From NCBI GenBank assembly GCA_013112535.1, contig JABFGI010000002.1, positions 1 through 64,000 of the forward strand: 64,000 nt of DNA, in the 5' to 3' direction. The stretch is from Pseudomonadota bacterium (lineage in GTDB: Bacteria > Pseudomonadota > Gammaproteobacteria > Eutrophobiales > Eutrophobiaceae). The position numbers were made by a program, and so were the translations under genes. Below are positions 55,543-64,000 of the stretch, piece after piece. Every line of letters begins with the position of its first letter. Position 1 is the first letter of the stretch. The notes below the pieces were generated by a model that was not told where the DNA came from, made no database searches, and saw nothing but the letters and a program-made list of their open reading frames with translations.

Positions 55543-56988
55543 TTATCCATTTATCAGGAAATGTGCCCAGATACTTGCCGCATAACCTAATGCTATTGCC
55601 CAGGTCCACTTAAGATGAGCAAAAAAGGTGTAGATTCCTCTAGCCTGGCCCATTACCGCAACACCGGCAGCCGAACCGACGGATAACATAGACCCTCCGG
55701 TACCTGCGGTTAATGTCACCAATAACCACTGTGTATGATCCATTTCCGGCATCATGGTCAAAACAGCAAACATCACTGGAATATTATCAATAATTGCCGA
55801 AAGCACACCAACGAGAATGTTCGCCTTGGTCGCGCCCAGATCAACATACATCAATTCTGACAAAGCCGCCAAATATCCCAAAGTCCCTAAGCCACCGACA
55901 CAGAGTATGACACCGTAGAAAAACATCAAGGTATCCCACTCCGCTCTGGCCAGTTTTTTGAAGATATTAAAATCTTCTTCTCTTCGATCATCGCGATCAC
56001 CAAAAGCTTCCACACCCAACGCACCGGCACCAGTATCATCGACAGCCACTTGATTTCGACGTTTAATCTTCATTTTCAGAAAATAACCAAAGATTTTTAA
56101 CATTGCCAAACCGGTCATCATGCCGAGAACTGGAGGCAAGTGAAGAAAGTTATGTGCACATACTGCCATAATGATTGTCAATATGAACAAGACAACAACA
56201 ATAATTGCACCGTCTTTCAGTTCAACCTTTTCTTCAATTGCATCCGGCTTATCACTTGAAACAAACATGGACATAATTGCAGCAGGCACAAGCCAGTTAA
56301 CCAGGGAAGGAACTAATAAAACAAAGAACTCCTGAAATTGAATAATTCCTTTTTGCCAAACCATTAATGTCGTGATGTCACCAAACGGACTAAATGCCCC
56401 GCCAGCATTTGCTGCAACGACAATATTGATACAGGCTATTGAAACAAATCGTACGTTTGTACCACCGACAGCCATTGCTACCGTTGACATAAGCAAAGCT
56501 GTTGTCAGGTTGTCAGCTATGGGTGATAAAAGAAATGAAATAATACCGGTTATCCAGAAAATAGTACGCAAGGAAAAACCCTGTGATACCAACCAGCCAC
56601 GCAACTTATCAAACACATTCCGATCTTCCATGGTATTGATATAAGTCATGGCAGCTAATAGAAACAAAAATAACTCGCCAAATTCCAGTAAATTATGTCT
56701 CACCATAATTTCAGCGGTATGTGTGTCACCATGTTGGCTATAAATGATGGCGACAATCATCCAGATAAGACCAGCAGCAAGCATAACCGGCTTTGACTTG
56801 CGCATATGAATTTGTTCTTCAACAATAACCAGACTATAGGCGAGGCAAAAGATAATGATGCAAACAATACCGCCCCAATGAGCAGTAAAATTTTGTAAGT
56901 GCGCTTCTCCAGAGGCTAGAACAGGGATGGGGAACAGCAAAAATATTGATGATATATATATGAAAAGTTGATTTCTCAGAGATCGCAT
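55543..56988 (-). CDS. nhaD: NhaD-type Na+/H+ antiporter
   Basis: 481 residues, ion transporter superfamily. A hydrophobic leader (about 1-25, PVLASGEA) is followed by about 12 membrane helices. The segments FSLRTIFWITGIISFLLSPIADN, AGGAFSPFGDITTLMVW and ILVGVLSAIIDNIPVMFA hold the conserved SPIADN, PFGD and DNIP features. A charged cytoplasmic loop is at about 315-345. AGGAG-type ribosome binding site. NhaD exports Na+ or Li+ in exchange for protons and is frequent in marine and alkaliphilic bacteria, so its location beside the Mrp-like genes suggests a sodium/pH homeostasis region. It ends at a strong terminator. Confidence 0.92.
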   Translation of the reverse strand: MRSLRNQLFIYISSIFLLFPIPVLASGEAHLQNFTAHWGGIVCIIIFCLAYSLVIVEEQIHMRKSKPVMLAAGLIWMIVAIIYSQHGDTHTAEIMVRHNLLEFGELFLFLLAAMTYINTMEDRNVFDKLRGWLVSQGFSLRTIFWITGIISFLLSPIADNLTTALLMSTVAMAVGGTNVRFVSIACINIVVAANAGGAFSPFGDITTLMVWQKGIIQFQEFFVLLVPSLVNWLVPAAIMSMFVSSDKPDAIEEKVELKDGAIIVVVLFILTIIMAVCAHNFLHLPPVLGMMTGLAMLKIFGYFLKMKIKRRNQVAVDDTGAGALGVEAFGDRDDRREEDFNIFKKLARAEWDTLMFFYGVILCVGGLGTLGYLAALSELMYVDLGATKANILVGVLSAIIDNIPVMFAVLTMMPEMDHTQWLLVTLTAGTGGSMLSVGSAAGVAVMGQARGIYTFFAHLKWTWAIALGYAASIWAHFLING

Positions 56989-57123
56989 AAGGTTACTCCT
57001 GACCTATATTTTTAATTATCCAATATTACTTTTAATAATCGATTTCAAAAAAAACAGATTTCTATTGCATCATACTTTTTAATGATCAACTGCTAATAAT
57101 TTTCTATTAATTTCTAACTTGAT

Positions 57124-57363
57124 TTAATTTTGATTATGATGATCTAACACATCACTTAACTCATTTTTCAATTTATTTGATATTAATGAAAGTTGTCTAA
57201 CTTCATCTGCAAAATCTCGACCTGTTTCGCCTATTCTTGCCGCTTCAAAAACCGCATTCAATGCCAGCAAACCGGTTTCATCTGTTATCTGCCGGACTTC
57301 ATTCAAAATTTTATAATATGAATCCTTTTCAATTAACTCATCAACTGCAAGATTTGTTGCCAT
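57124..57363 (-). CDS. Stand-alone chemoreceptor signalling-tip protein (MCP hairpin fragment)
   Basis: 79 residues with no membrane helix, HAMP or sensor. Residues about 22-55 match the most conserved part of the MCP signalling hairpin: the usual IA.QTNLLALNA.IEAARAGE.GRGFAVVADEVR appears as ITDETGLLALNAVFEAARIG and ETGRDFADEVRQLS, with three residues of the FAVVADEVR segment lost. An AAGG ribosome binding site lies about 9 bases before the ATG, which argues for expression. Upstream DNA shows no further MCP coding sequence. It may be a remnant of a degraded chemoreceptor or a small protein using the tip to touch a CheA/CheW-like partner. Confidence 0.65.
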   Translation of the reverse strand: MATNLAVDELIEKDSYYKILNEVRQITDETGLLALNAVFEAARIGETGRDFADEVRQLSLISNKLKNELSDVLDHHNQN

Positions 57364-57725
57364 AATTAATACCTTCTAAATCATTTTAAATTTCTAACCT
57401 GACGAACATTTACCTTCATCATGATACTTATCGGCACTGGCTGTCTATTCTTTAATCACAAAGCTCGAAAAATAAAGCCCGACAATTAATATTCTAACGG
57501 CATAAAACATGCCAGAATATACGAAGATAAACAATTTATTTCTCTTTAATTTCAATAACTTAAAAAGATACATGTAAGCTTATTGTTAAGCAGGGATTTA
57601 TACGGAAAAAACAGTTAACACTCAGGAATTTATTTGCCGCTTTATCAACTTCAGTATGGCAAACACTGATAAAAAATGACAAATTTTGAGTAAGCAGTAG
57701 ATAACGTTTCTGATAGAATGCACAT
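57364..57725. other. Divergent intergenic region with an inverted repeat
   Basis: 362 bases without a credible gene between the MCP-tip gene and the SCO gene. The one clear structure is GGCAT (57499-57503)-AAAAC-ATGCC (57509-57513), extended outside by ATTCT (57491-57495) and AGAAT (57514-57518). It could be an operator or an RNA hairpin. TAGAAT at 57714-57719 lies only 6 bases before the SCO start, so it cannot be an ordinary -10 element unless a later start is used. Confidence 0.5.
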
Positions 57726-58391
57726 ATGCTTAGAATACTCAGTAATAGTAAATTTTTAATCCCGGCGATGGCAATTCTGGCTATATTTGCAGCAGGTAGT
57801 GGATTTTATATTTCTCTGAAACAATCGCAAAATCAACAAAACTCAGCTTTGGGCTCATCACAAAGTATAGAGGGTTTGTTTTGGCCAAACCCAAAACAAA
57901 TACATGAATTTAATACATTAGATCAGACAGGGAACTCTTTTGGACTGGAGCAAATGCAAGGAAAATGGTCGTTTGTCTTTTTCGGCTACACGCACTGCCC
58001 CGATGTTTGTCCCATTACCATGTCAGTTATGAATGAATCTTATAAGCAGCTCAATATAAAACATAGCGATCTTCAAATTATATTCGTTAGTGTTGACCCA
58101 GAGCGCGATACGACAGAGAAACTGGCTCAATATGTTACCTATTTCAATGATGATTTTATTGGATTAGGTGGAAATACAGAAATGGTCGACAGCCTGACCA
58201 AACAAATTGGTGCAGCATACTTTTTAAACAACGAAGAACAAAAAGAAAATTATTTAGTTGACCACTCTGCATCAATCTTTATTTTTGATCCTAAAGCACG
58301 CATGGTTGGAAAACTATCCGCACCACACGACTCAGCCAAAATAACTGCACAGTTTATTAAAATAAAAGATTTCATTAATGCACAATATTAA
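57726..58391 (+). CDS. SCO1/SenC-family copper-binding protein
   Basis: 221 residues with an N-terminal membrane anchor (about 12-31) and a thioredoxin-like periplasmic domain. The copper ligands are CPDVC in GYTHCPDVCPITMS and the His of DHSASIFIFD. SVDPERDTTEKLAQYV is family-typical. SCO proteins deliver copper to, or reduce, the CuA site of cytochrome oxidase. The PCu(A)C gene overlaps its 3' end by 14 bases, and the two families often act together in copper delivery. No cytochrome oxidase gene is present in the window. Confidence 0.93.
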   Translation: MLRILSNSKFLIPAMAILAIFAAGSGFYISLKQSQNQQNSALGSSQSIEGLFWPNPKQIHEFNTLDQTGNSFGLEQMQGKWSFVFFGYTHCPDVCPITMSVMNESYKQLNIKHSDLQIIFVSVDPERDTTEKLAQYVTYFNDDFIGLGGNTEMVDSLTKQIGAAYFLNNEEQKENYLVDHSASIFIFDPKARMVGKLSAPHDSAKITAQFIKIKDFINAQY

Positions 58392-58854
58392 ACTCTTTCT
58401 AATATTATTTTTTTTCGTATCTAATTCCCTTTTTGCTGATGAAAATAAAAGCATCCATATATCAAATGCGTGGATCAGTGAAGCACCTCCAAATGTTTAT
58501 ATACTTGCGGCTTATGCCGAACTTAAAAACACATCAACAGAAACACAAACTCTTGTTTCTATAACAAGTCCATTGTTTTCAATGATTGAAATACATCTAA
58601 GTAAAATTATTGATGAAACAGCGAAAATGGAAAAACAGAAATCATTAATTATACCTGCAAATGATTCTGTAGAGTTCGCTCCCGGTGCTTATCACCTAAT
58701 GTTATTTAGTCCTGAGACACCAATGAAAGCTGGAGATACTGCGCCAATGACATTTATCTTTGCTGATGGTTCATCAAAGACAATTGAAGCTGTTGTGAAA
58801 AAACGAAATAATCATTCACACGATCATAACCATGATCATAAGAATAATCATTAA
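58378..58854 (+). CDS. PCu(A)C-type periplasmic copper chaperone with His-rich tail
   Basis: 158 residues: signal peptide (about 1-20, SLFADEN), then the PCu(A)C cupredoxin-like domain. The usual copper motif H-x-M...M...H-x-M is only partly kept: IEIHLSK has Ser where the first Met is expected, AKMEKQ supplies a Met, and AYHLML gives the final HxM. The C-terminus HSHDHNHDHKNNH is a histidine cluster that could bind copper itself and make up for the lost Met. It overlaps the SCO gene, so copper insertion into cytochrome oxidase is the probable shared task. Confidence 0.9.
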   Translation: MHNIKLFLILFFFVSNSLFADENKSIHISNAWISEAPPNVYILAAYAELKNTSTETQTLVSITSPLFSMIEIHLSKIIDETAKMEKQKSLIIPANDSVEFAPGAYHLMLFSPETPMKAGDTAPMTFIFADGSSKTIEAVVKKRNNHSHDHNHDHKNNH

Positions 58855-58856
58855 TC

Positions 58857-59741
58857 ATGTCCTTACTTTCTACAATAGGAACTCGCTTCCTTGATTATTT
58901 CAAAGTATTACCCATGTATTGTTTGCCACAACATAGCTTAACTTCAATTGTTTATAAAATAACTCGTATCGAGCACAAAGCATTTAAAAACTTCATTATA
59001 AGAAATTTCATAAAGTACTATAACGTAGATATGGAACAGGCCATCTGGAAAAACGAAGAAGAATACTCTTCTTTCAACGATTTTTTCACCCGATATTTAA
59101 ATCCTGATGCAAGAAGCTGGAAAAAAGATAATAGTTTAATACTGTCACCTGTCGATGGTACAGTAAGCCAAATTGGAACCATTAATAATGATAAATTAAT
59201 ACAAGCCAAGGGCATTGATTACAGCCTGGCTAAATTGTTAGCTAATGATATTGATGCCGTTAAAGCATTTCAGGATGGCAGTTTCACAACACTTTATTTA
59301 TCACCACGCGACTACCATCGAATCCACATGCCAGTCAGCGGAAAACTTATTAAAACTATCTTCATTCCCGGCGATTTATTTCCGGTCAATACCGCCAGCG
59401 TCAGAACCGTTGATGGACTTTTCGCCAGAAACGAACGCTTTGTTAGCTTGTTTGAAACCGAACTAGGACTCGTCGCCCAAATCATGGTCGGCGCCACCTT
59501 CGTCGGCAGCATGGAAACCGTCTTCGCTGGCCAAATCACTCCAACAAAACACAGAGAAATAACAATAAAAGAATACGAAGAAGAAAAAATAATCCAGTTA
59601 AACCAGGCCGAAGAATTCGGCCACTTCAACATGGGCTCAACTGTTATTCTTTTATTTGAGAAAGACAAAATAAGCTGGGAAGAAAACCTGAAAGAAAGCG
59701 ATCCAATTCAAGTAGGACAGATAATAGGGAAAATTATTTAA
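58857..59741 (+). CDS. psd: Phosphatidylserine decarboxylase proenzyme
   Basis: 294 residues of bacterial PSD type. The self-cleavage site is Gly260-Ser261 in FNMGSTVILLFE; the Ser becomes the pyruvoyl group. The serine-protease-like residues for autocleavage are seen in SPVDGTVSQIG (Asp) and SPRDYHRIHMPVSGKL (His). It makes phosphatidylethanolamine at the inner membrane. It starts 2 bases after the PCu(A)C stop, so it is probably read with the copper genes. The cleavage motif has Met in place of the more common Leu before GST, a tolerated change. Confidence 0.95.
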   Translation: MSLLSTIGTRFLDYFKVLPMYCLPQHSLTSIVYKITRIEHKAFKNFIIRNFIKYYNVDMEQAIWKNEEEYSSFNDFFTRYLNPDARSWKKDNSLILSPVDGTVSQIGTINNDKLIQAKGIDYSLAKLLANDIDAVKAFQDGSFTTLYLSPRDYHRIHMPVSGKLIKTIFIPGDLFPVNTASVRTVDGLFARNERFVSLFETELGLVAQIMVGATFVGSMETVFAGQITPTKHREITIKEYEEEKIIQLNQAEEFGHFNMGSTVILLFEKDKISWEENLKESDPIQVGQIIGKII

Positions 59742-59821
59742 TAACGTCACGTTTTTTTCTTAAGATTTTATAGCATAAAACAAAAGTAACAAGTGCAAGC
59801 TATTTTGAATCTAATATATGA

Positions 59822-60421
59822 CTACTCTACACGGTAACTGCTTGTTTCAATACGGGACAGAAACTTATTTAATACATATGGATCAGATTTATTCCCTTTT
59901 TCATCATTAAGAATCTCTATTGCCTTTTTGTGTGTTTTGGCGGGATGGTAAGGTCTTGTGTCAGTCATAGCATCATAACTGTCCGTAACAGAGATTATTC
60001 TTGCCATTATAGGTATATTTTCACCTGAGAGTTTATCAGGATAACCACATCCGTCGTAGTGTTCATGATGATGCCTAACTATGTTAGAAATTAACTCAGT
60101 ATTATTAATTGGAAGCTTTTTTACTATATCGGCACCTTTTGTTGAATGGGATTTCATGATTTCCCATTCTTCAGGATTATGCTTTCCCTGTTTTAGTAAA
60201 ATATTATCTGGTATACCAATCTTTCCAATATCATGTAGACATGATGCTATCTTTAAGATGAAAATTTCATTTTCAGATAATGAACACGATTTTCCCAATT
60301 CTTCAGACAAGAGAACTATTCGCTGCGAATGTAATTGAGTATGGGCATCTCTATGTTTAAGAGCACAACTAAGCGCTTCAGTATATAAACATAAAACTTC
60401 ATAATTATTATTATCTAGCAT
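59822..60421 (-). CDS. HD-GYP domain phosphohydrolase (putative cyclic-di-GMP phosphodiesterase)
   Basis: 199 residues, almost entirely HD-GYP domain. The metal and signature motifs are HTQLHSQRI, CLHDIGKIGIPDNILLKQG, the MKSHS His, HHHEHYDGCGYPD (HHExxDGxGYP) and ISVTDSYDAMT. It has no sensor or receiver domain, so its control must come from a partner or expression level. Such enzymes degrade cyclic-di-GMP to GMP or pGpG. Convergent with psd, 80 bases apart. All catalytic residues look intact. Confidence 0.9.
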   Translation of the reverse strand: MLDNNNYEVLCLYTEALSCALKHRDAHTQLHSQRIVLLSEELGKSCSLSENEIFILKIASCLHDIGKIGIPDNILLKQGKHNPEEWEIMKSHSTKGADIVKKLPINNTELISNIVRHHHEHYDGCGYPDKLSGENIPIMARIISVTDSYDAMTDTRPYHPAKTHKKAIEILNDEKGNKSDPYVLNKFLSRIETSSYRVE

Positions 60422-60875
60422 AGTTCTTTATTTTATCCATTCTCTTCCTACTACCTTTTAAAAAACACCAAGCCCTATCGCTTATTATAGGAAATTAAAA
60501 AGTGACATGCCGATTTTAATCAATGTCAAATAAGGTAATAATGGATATGATTTAAGAGCTTACATTCAATTCGATATTTATTATTTCAAGTTCCTGTGGA
60601 CCCCTTACCTAGTAAGCGCCCCTGTTAGCGCAATTTTACGGGGCGGGCACCTCCCCTCTCATTCATAAATAACCGTGAAGGATGTGCTTATACTGCGATC
60701 ACATGAGTGCGAAAATGAAACGGACTCGTCAACAGACGTAACCAATAGTAAAAAAGAATAATGATTTAATTATTAGACTAGATTGCCACCTCGGTCTCTG
60801 TTCCAGACTCGACTTACCACCTAGATCCATGTAGGCGTGCGCAGGGAATGACAAACTATGCGGAAATGATGATAG
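60422..60875. other. 454-base gene-free region with possible mobile-element debris
   Basis: No credible reading frame. The part from about 60600 to 60660 is more GC-rich than its surroundings and holds CGCCCC...GGGGCG as an inverted pair. Its sequence starting GTAAGCGCCCCTGTTAGCGC (60611-60630) and running into GGGGCGGGCACC looks to me like an IS66-type terminus, from memory only. At about 60779-60854, TAGATTGCCACC and GCAGGGAATGACA form the worn ends of a common dispersed repeat ending in GGGAATGACA. Downstream signals of the nuo operon should also lie here, but I see no strong terminator. Confidence 0.35.
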
Positions 60876-62306
60876 TTACCCGGCTAATGCTGCTATACAC
60901 AACGCCATCAATGCATTAGGTGCCAGGCCTAATAAAAGAATTGCCATTCCATTAACACTTAACACCATTCGCATCTGTTTAGATGACTTAATCGCTGTCA
61001 TTGATTCTGCTTTATCAAAATACATTAACTTAACAATGCGTAAATAATAATACGCACCAATAATTGAAAAGACGACAGCTATAGCTGCCAGACTAACATA
61101 GCCGGAAGAAACAACTTCTTTTAATACGAACCACTTCGACCAGAAACCGAGGAATGGAGGTACACCCGCCATTGAAAACATAATGCACAACATAACAAAG
61201 GCAAACCATGGACTACGCTCTGACAGTCCTTTAAAGTCATCCAGCATTTCTGCTTCAAATCCATTTCGACCTAGCAGGATAATCATACCAAATGCACCCA
61301 TACTCATTAGTGCATAGCTGATGATATAAAACATCGATCCGGAAAATCCTGCTTCTGTTCCAGCAATAAAACCAAGGAATAAAAAGCCAACATGCGCAAT
61401 GGTTGAATAAGCCAACATCCGTTTAATATTGGTTTGCGCAATAGCAATAACATTACCGACACCCATCGACAATACGGCAAGTACCATCAAGATTGATTGC
61501 CAGTCACTGACTAAAGGTAATAAACCGTCAACTAATAGTCGTATACCCATAGCAAAGGCAGCAAGCTTGGGCGCTGTGCTAATAAACAGGGTTACACAGG
61601 TTGGTGCACCCTGATAAACATCGGGGACCCACATGTGAAATGGTGCAGCACCGAGTTTGAATGCCATACCAATAATAAGAAAGATCATACCAAAAACAAG
61701 AAAGGAACGATTTATTGAATCACTTGCAACTGCCTGAGCAATTTCTGCTAACTGTAGATGACCGGTTAACCCGTAGATCATCGATATACCGTACAACAAC
61801 ATACCGGATGCCAATGCACCGAGAATAAAATATTTCATCGCTGCTTCGGAAGCTGATTCAGAGTCACGTTGCATCGCTACCATGGCATAAAGAGAAAGTG
61901 ACAATAGTTCCAGACCAAGATAAACAGATAACAGACTTGCCGCCGAAGCCATAATCATCATGCCAAGTACAGCAAACAAACCTAATACGAAATATTCACC
62001 TTTTAAAGACTGGTGTTCTTTCAGATACTCATAAGAATAAAGAAATACAATAAAGCTGATCCCGCACATAAAAGCTTTTAGTATTGAACTCATGGCATCA
62101 CTGATAAATCCGCCATTAAAGACAATGGTCGCCTCTCCGGGACAGTTAATAAATACTAGTACCAGTGTAATTAGTAAACTGGCCTGGGCAGTCCAGTAAG
62201 TTAATGTATGCTGAGGATCATTATTAAAAGCCTCTATGATCAATACCATGCACGCTAATACAACTAACGTGATTTCTGGTAGTGCAATGATTAATTCAGC
62301 ATTCAT
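60876..62306 (-). CDS. nuoN: NADH-quinone oxidoreductase subunit N
   Basis: 476 residues, about 14 membrane helices, antiporter-like subunit of complex I. The channel Glu is in YLGLELLSLSLYAMVAMQR and a Lys in IFLIIGMAFKLGAAPFHMWVPDVYQGAP; MLAYSTIAHVGFLFLGF and MAGVPPFLGFWSKWFVL are NuoN-typical. It overlaps nuoM by four bases (ATGA). As the last gene of the nuo operon in its usual order (L-M-N) it identifies this edge as the end of a complex I locus continuing to the right. Confidence 0.96.
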   Translation of the reverse strand: MNAELIIALPEITLVVLACMVLIIEAFNNDPQHTLTYWTAQASLLITLVLVFINCPGEATIVFNGGFISDAMSSILKAFMCGISFIVFLYSYEYLKEHQSLKGEYFVLGLFAVLGMMIMASAASLLSVYLGLELLSLSLYAMVAMQRDSESASEAAMKYFILGALASGMLLYGISMIYGLTGHLQLAEIAQAVASDSINRSFLVFGMIFLIIGMAFKLGAAPFHMWVPDVYQGAPTCVTLFISTAPKLAAFAMGIRLLVDGLLPLVSDWQSILMVLAVLSMGVGNVIAIAQTNIKRMLAYSTIAHVGFLFLGFIAGTEAGFSGSMFYIISYALMSMGAFGMIILLGRNGFEAEMLDDFKGLSERSPWFAFVMLCIMFSMAGVPPFLGFWSKWFVLKEVVSSGYVSLAAIAVVFSIIGAYYYLRIVKLMYFDKAESMTAIKSSKQMRMVLSVNGMAILLLGLAPNALMALCIAALAG

Positions 62307-63823
62307 AGTGTTTTACTCTGTAATACGTGTGTAATCAGTTCTTCTACTGTGGCATGCATGACATCAAACACAGGCGCAGGCCAAACACCGAACATAATGA
62401 CTACAATAGCCAATAAGAAGAGAATTAAACCTTCTCTGGCATTGATATCTTTTAATTCAGCAACAGCTTCTTTAGTAACATCGCCAAAAACGACGCGTTT
62501 GTACATCCATAGACTATAAGCCGCACCGAGTATTAATGTTAGTGCTGCGGCAAAGGCAATCCAGAAACTGGCTTTAAAACTACTTAATATCACCAGAAAT
62601 TCACCGACAAAGCCTGATGTTCCAGGAAGTCCTGAATTCGCCATGACAAATAACATCATAAAAGCAGCGAAGTAAGGCATGCTATTTACGACACCACCAT
62701 AATCTTTAATCATTCGACTATGTAAGCGGTCATACATTACCCCGACACAAAGGAACATTGCTGCTGAAATGAATCCATGTGAAATCATTTGCATCATGGC
62801 GCCTTCCATTCCCATGATAGCGCCTGAGTTTTCCCCGGTTGCAGCAACAATCGCGAATGGAAGAAAGAAACCGAGCGTGACAAAACCCATATGTGAAATT
62901 GATGAATAAGCGATCAGCTTTTTCATATCTTCCTGAACCAGCGCAACAAAACCAATATAAACAATGGCAATTAATGAAAGCGCGATCATTGCATCACTAA
63001 AAAACAAACTCGCATCCGGTGTAATTGGCAAACTGAATCGAAGAAAGCCATAGCCACCCATCTTCAGCATAATCGCAGCAAGAACGACAGAACCACCAGT
63101 TGGCGCTTCAACGTGAGCATCCGGTAACCAGGTGTGAACTGGCCACATTGGAATCTTGACCGCAAAGGCTAAAAAGAAAGCAATAAAGATAAATTTTTGA
63201 GCGGTTAAGCCTAATGGAACATCATGCAGAATTTCTATATTAAAACTACCGGCTTTGGAATATAGATAAAGAAAAGCAACCAGCATGAAAACCGAACCGA
63301 GGAAAGTATAGAGAAAAAACTTTATCGTCGCGTAAACCCGGTTTGGCCCACCCCAGATACCTATAATTAAAAACATCGGTATCAACATCGCTTCCCAAAA
63401 GACATAAAACAGGATGGCATCCAATGCGACAAAGACGGCATTCATTAAACCGGTCAGAATCAAAAAGGCACACATATAATAAGATATGCGATTTTCTATG
63501 ACTTCCCATGCTGCCAGAATAACAAGTATGGTTGTGAATGTTGTCAATAATATTAATGGCAAGCCTATACCATCAACACCAAGATGATATTTAATATTAA
63601 ATGCACTTATCCAGTTTGTTTCTTCAACAAACTGCATACCAGCAACACTTGCATCAAACTGGCAATATAACAAAACAGAAAAAACAAATGTGATAAAAGA
63701 AACTGCTAGCGAAAAGTATTTCACTGTTTCTTCCTGACGATCGCCTGCAATCAACACCCAGATACCACCGAGTATCGGTGTCCAGATGAGCATACTTAAT
63801 AAAGGCAAATTACTTAATGTCAT
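62303..63823 (-). CDS. nuoM: NADH-quinone oxidoreductase subunit M
   Basis: 506 residues, about 14 membrane helices. Family features are FWEAMLIPMFLIIGIWGG with the channel Glu, FAVKIPMWPVHTWLPDAHVEAPT with Lys, and MANSGLPGTSGFVGEFLVI. It forms one of the three proton channels of complex I. It follows nuoL by 24 bases and is translationally coupled to nuoN. Confidence 0.97.
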   Translation of the reverse strand: MTLSNLPLLSMLIWTPILGGIWVLIAGDRQEETVKYFSLAVSFITFVFSVLLYCQFDASVAGMQFVEETNWISAFNIKYHLGVDGIGLPLILLTTFTTILVILAAWEVIENRISYYMCAFLILTGLMNAVFVALDAILFYVFWEAMLIPMFLIIGIWGGPNRVYATIKFFLYTFLGSVFMLVAFLYLYSKAGSFNIEILHDVPLGLTAQKFIFIAFFLAFAVKIPMWPVHTWLPDAHVEAPTGGSVVLAAIMLKMGGYGFLRFSLPITPDASLFFSDAMIALSLIAIVYIGFVALVQEDMKKLIAYSSISHMGFVTLGFFLPFAIVAATGENSGAIMGMEGAMMQMISHGFISAAMFLCVGVMYDRLHSRMIKDYGGVVNSMPYFAAFMMLFVMANSGLPGTSGFVGEFLVILSSFKASFWIAFAAALTLILGAAYSLWMYKRVVFGDVTKEAVAELKDINAREGLILFLLAIVVIMFGVWPAPVFDVMHATVEELITHVLQSKTL

Positions 63824-63847
63824 GTGTTTAATCTTATTAATTAATAT

Positions 63848-64000
63848 TTAATTCAAAATTCCGTGTACAAATACGCCAAGCAATACCAGCAAACCGATAA
63901 TAATGGCAAAGGCATAATGGTAGAGATAACCTGTCTGAATATTGCGAACAATATTTGAAATAAGTCCGACACTGCGTGCCGTGCCATTAACAAACAAGCC
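63848..64000 (-). CDS. nuoL: NADH-quinone oxidoreductase subunit L, C-terminal end (cut by window edge)
   Basis: The last 50 residues are readable up to TAA at 63850-63848. They include FVNGTARSVGLISNIVRNIQ followed by TGYLYHYAFAIIIGL, the usual NuoL C-terminus (end of the lateral helix and last membrane helix). The 5' part lies beyond the window. Order and strand agree with nuoL-nuoM-nuoN. Confidence 0.93.
   Translation of the reverse strand, partial: GLFVNGTARSVGLISNIVRNIQTGYLYHYAFAIIIGLLVLLGVFVHGILN

Noticed and set aside
59822..60421. PhnZ-type HD oxygenase as partner for the PhyH dioxygenase (phosphonate pathway)
   Set aside because: The protein has the full HD-GYP signature (HHHEHYDGCGYPD) of cyclic-di-GMP phosphodiesterases and lies 13 kb away.

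Overview
The window is an AT-rich stretch of a Gram-negative, hopanoid-producing bacterium, most likely a gammaproteobacterium. The evidence is a NuoL-M-N complex I tail, an IS481-type transposase, a PBP1C/alpha-2-macroglobulin pair, phosphatidylserine decarboxylase, NhaD and the hopanoid gene set. I did not compute composition or phylogeny, so the taxon is inference. No rRNA, tRNA or CRISPR array was recognised.

Layout. (1) 1-127: end of an IS481-family element. (2) 150-3230: a LuxR/NarL response regulator, a secreted SRPBCC protein and a CHASE-domain histidine kinase. (3) 3260-11803: hopanoid and lipid head-group genes: two CDP-alcohol phosphatidyltransferases, an HpnL-like flippase-fold protein, HpnI-HpnJ-HpnK (which convert the hopanoid side chain to a cyclitol ether), a methyltransferase and an HpnO-like aminotransferase. 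(4) 11814-41497: a cyclic-nucleotide-binding protein, then a very large minus-strand block. That block, in transcription order, is pfaD (enoyl reductase), pfaA (KS-AT-4xACP-KR-DH), a pfaC-like protein (KS-CLF-AT-DH-DH), oleA, an alpha-2-macroglobulin, pbpC, oleB, oleC, oleD and a phosphopantetheinyl transferase. (5) 41733-50001: second hopanoid block: squalene synthase, squalene-hopene cyclase, hpnG, a PhyH-type dioxygenase, hpnN and hpnA. (6) 50199-55383: a minimal Mrp-like antiporter set (one C-type and three D-type subunits plus a small membrane protein), then nhaD. (7) 57124-60421: an isolated chemoreceptor-tip protein, SCO and PCu(A)C copper chaperones, psd and an HD-GYP protein. (8) 60422-60875: gene-free stretch with possible mobile-element debris. 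(9) 60876-64000: nuoN, nuoM and the 3' end of nuoL.

How the genes work together. The most striking system is the fusion of a secondary-lipid (PUFA-type) iterative synthase with the head-to-head olefin pathway. oleA starts 9 bases after the pfaC-like gene, at the place where other such synthases carry an acyltransferase or release function. This suggests that the polyunsaturated chains made by PfaA/C/D are condensed by OleA and turned by OleD, OleC and OleB into a very long polyunsaturated hydrocarbon. The PPTase at the end of the block would arm the four tandem ACPs. OleA itself carries four tandem 13-residue repeats not seen in the OleA proteins I know. The block sits inside a hopanoid locus split into two plus-strand halves, so one locus appears to code for two membrane-modifying non-phospholipids.
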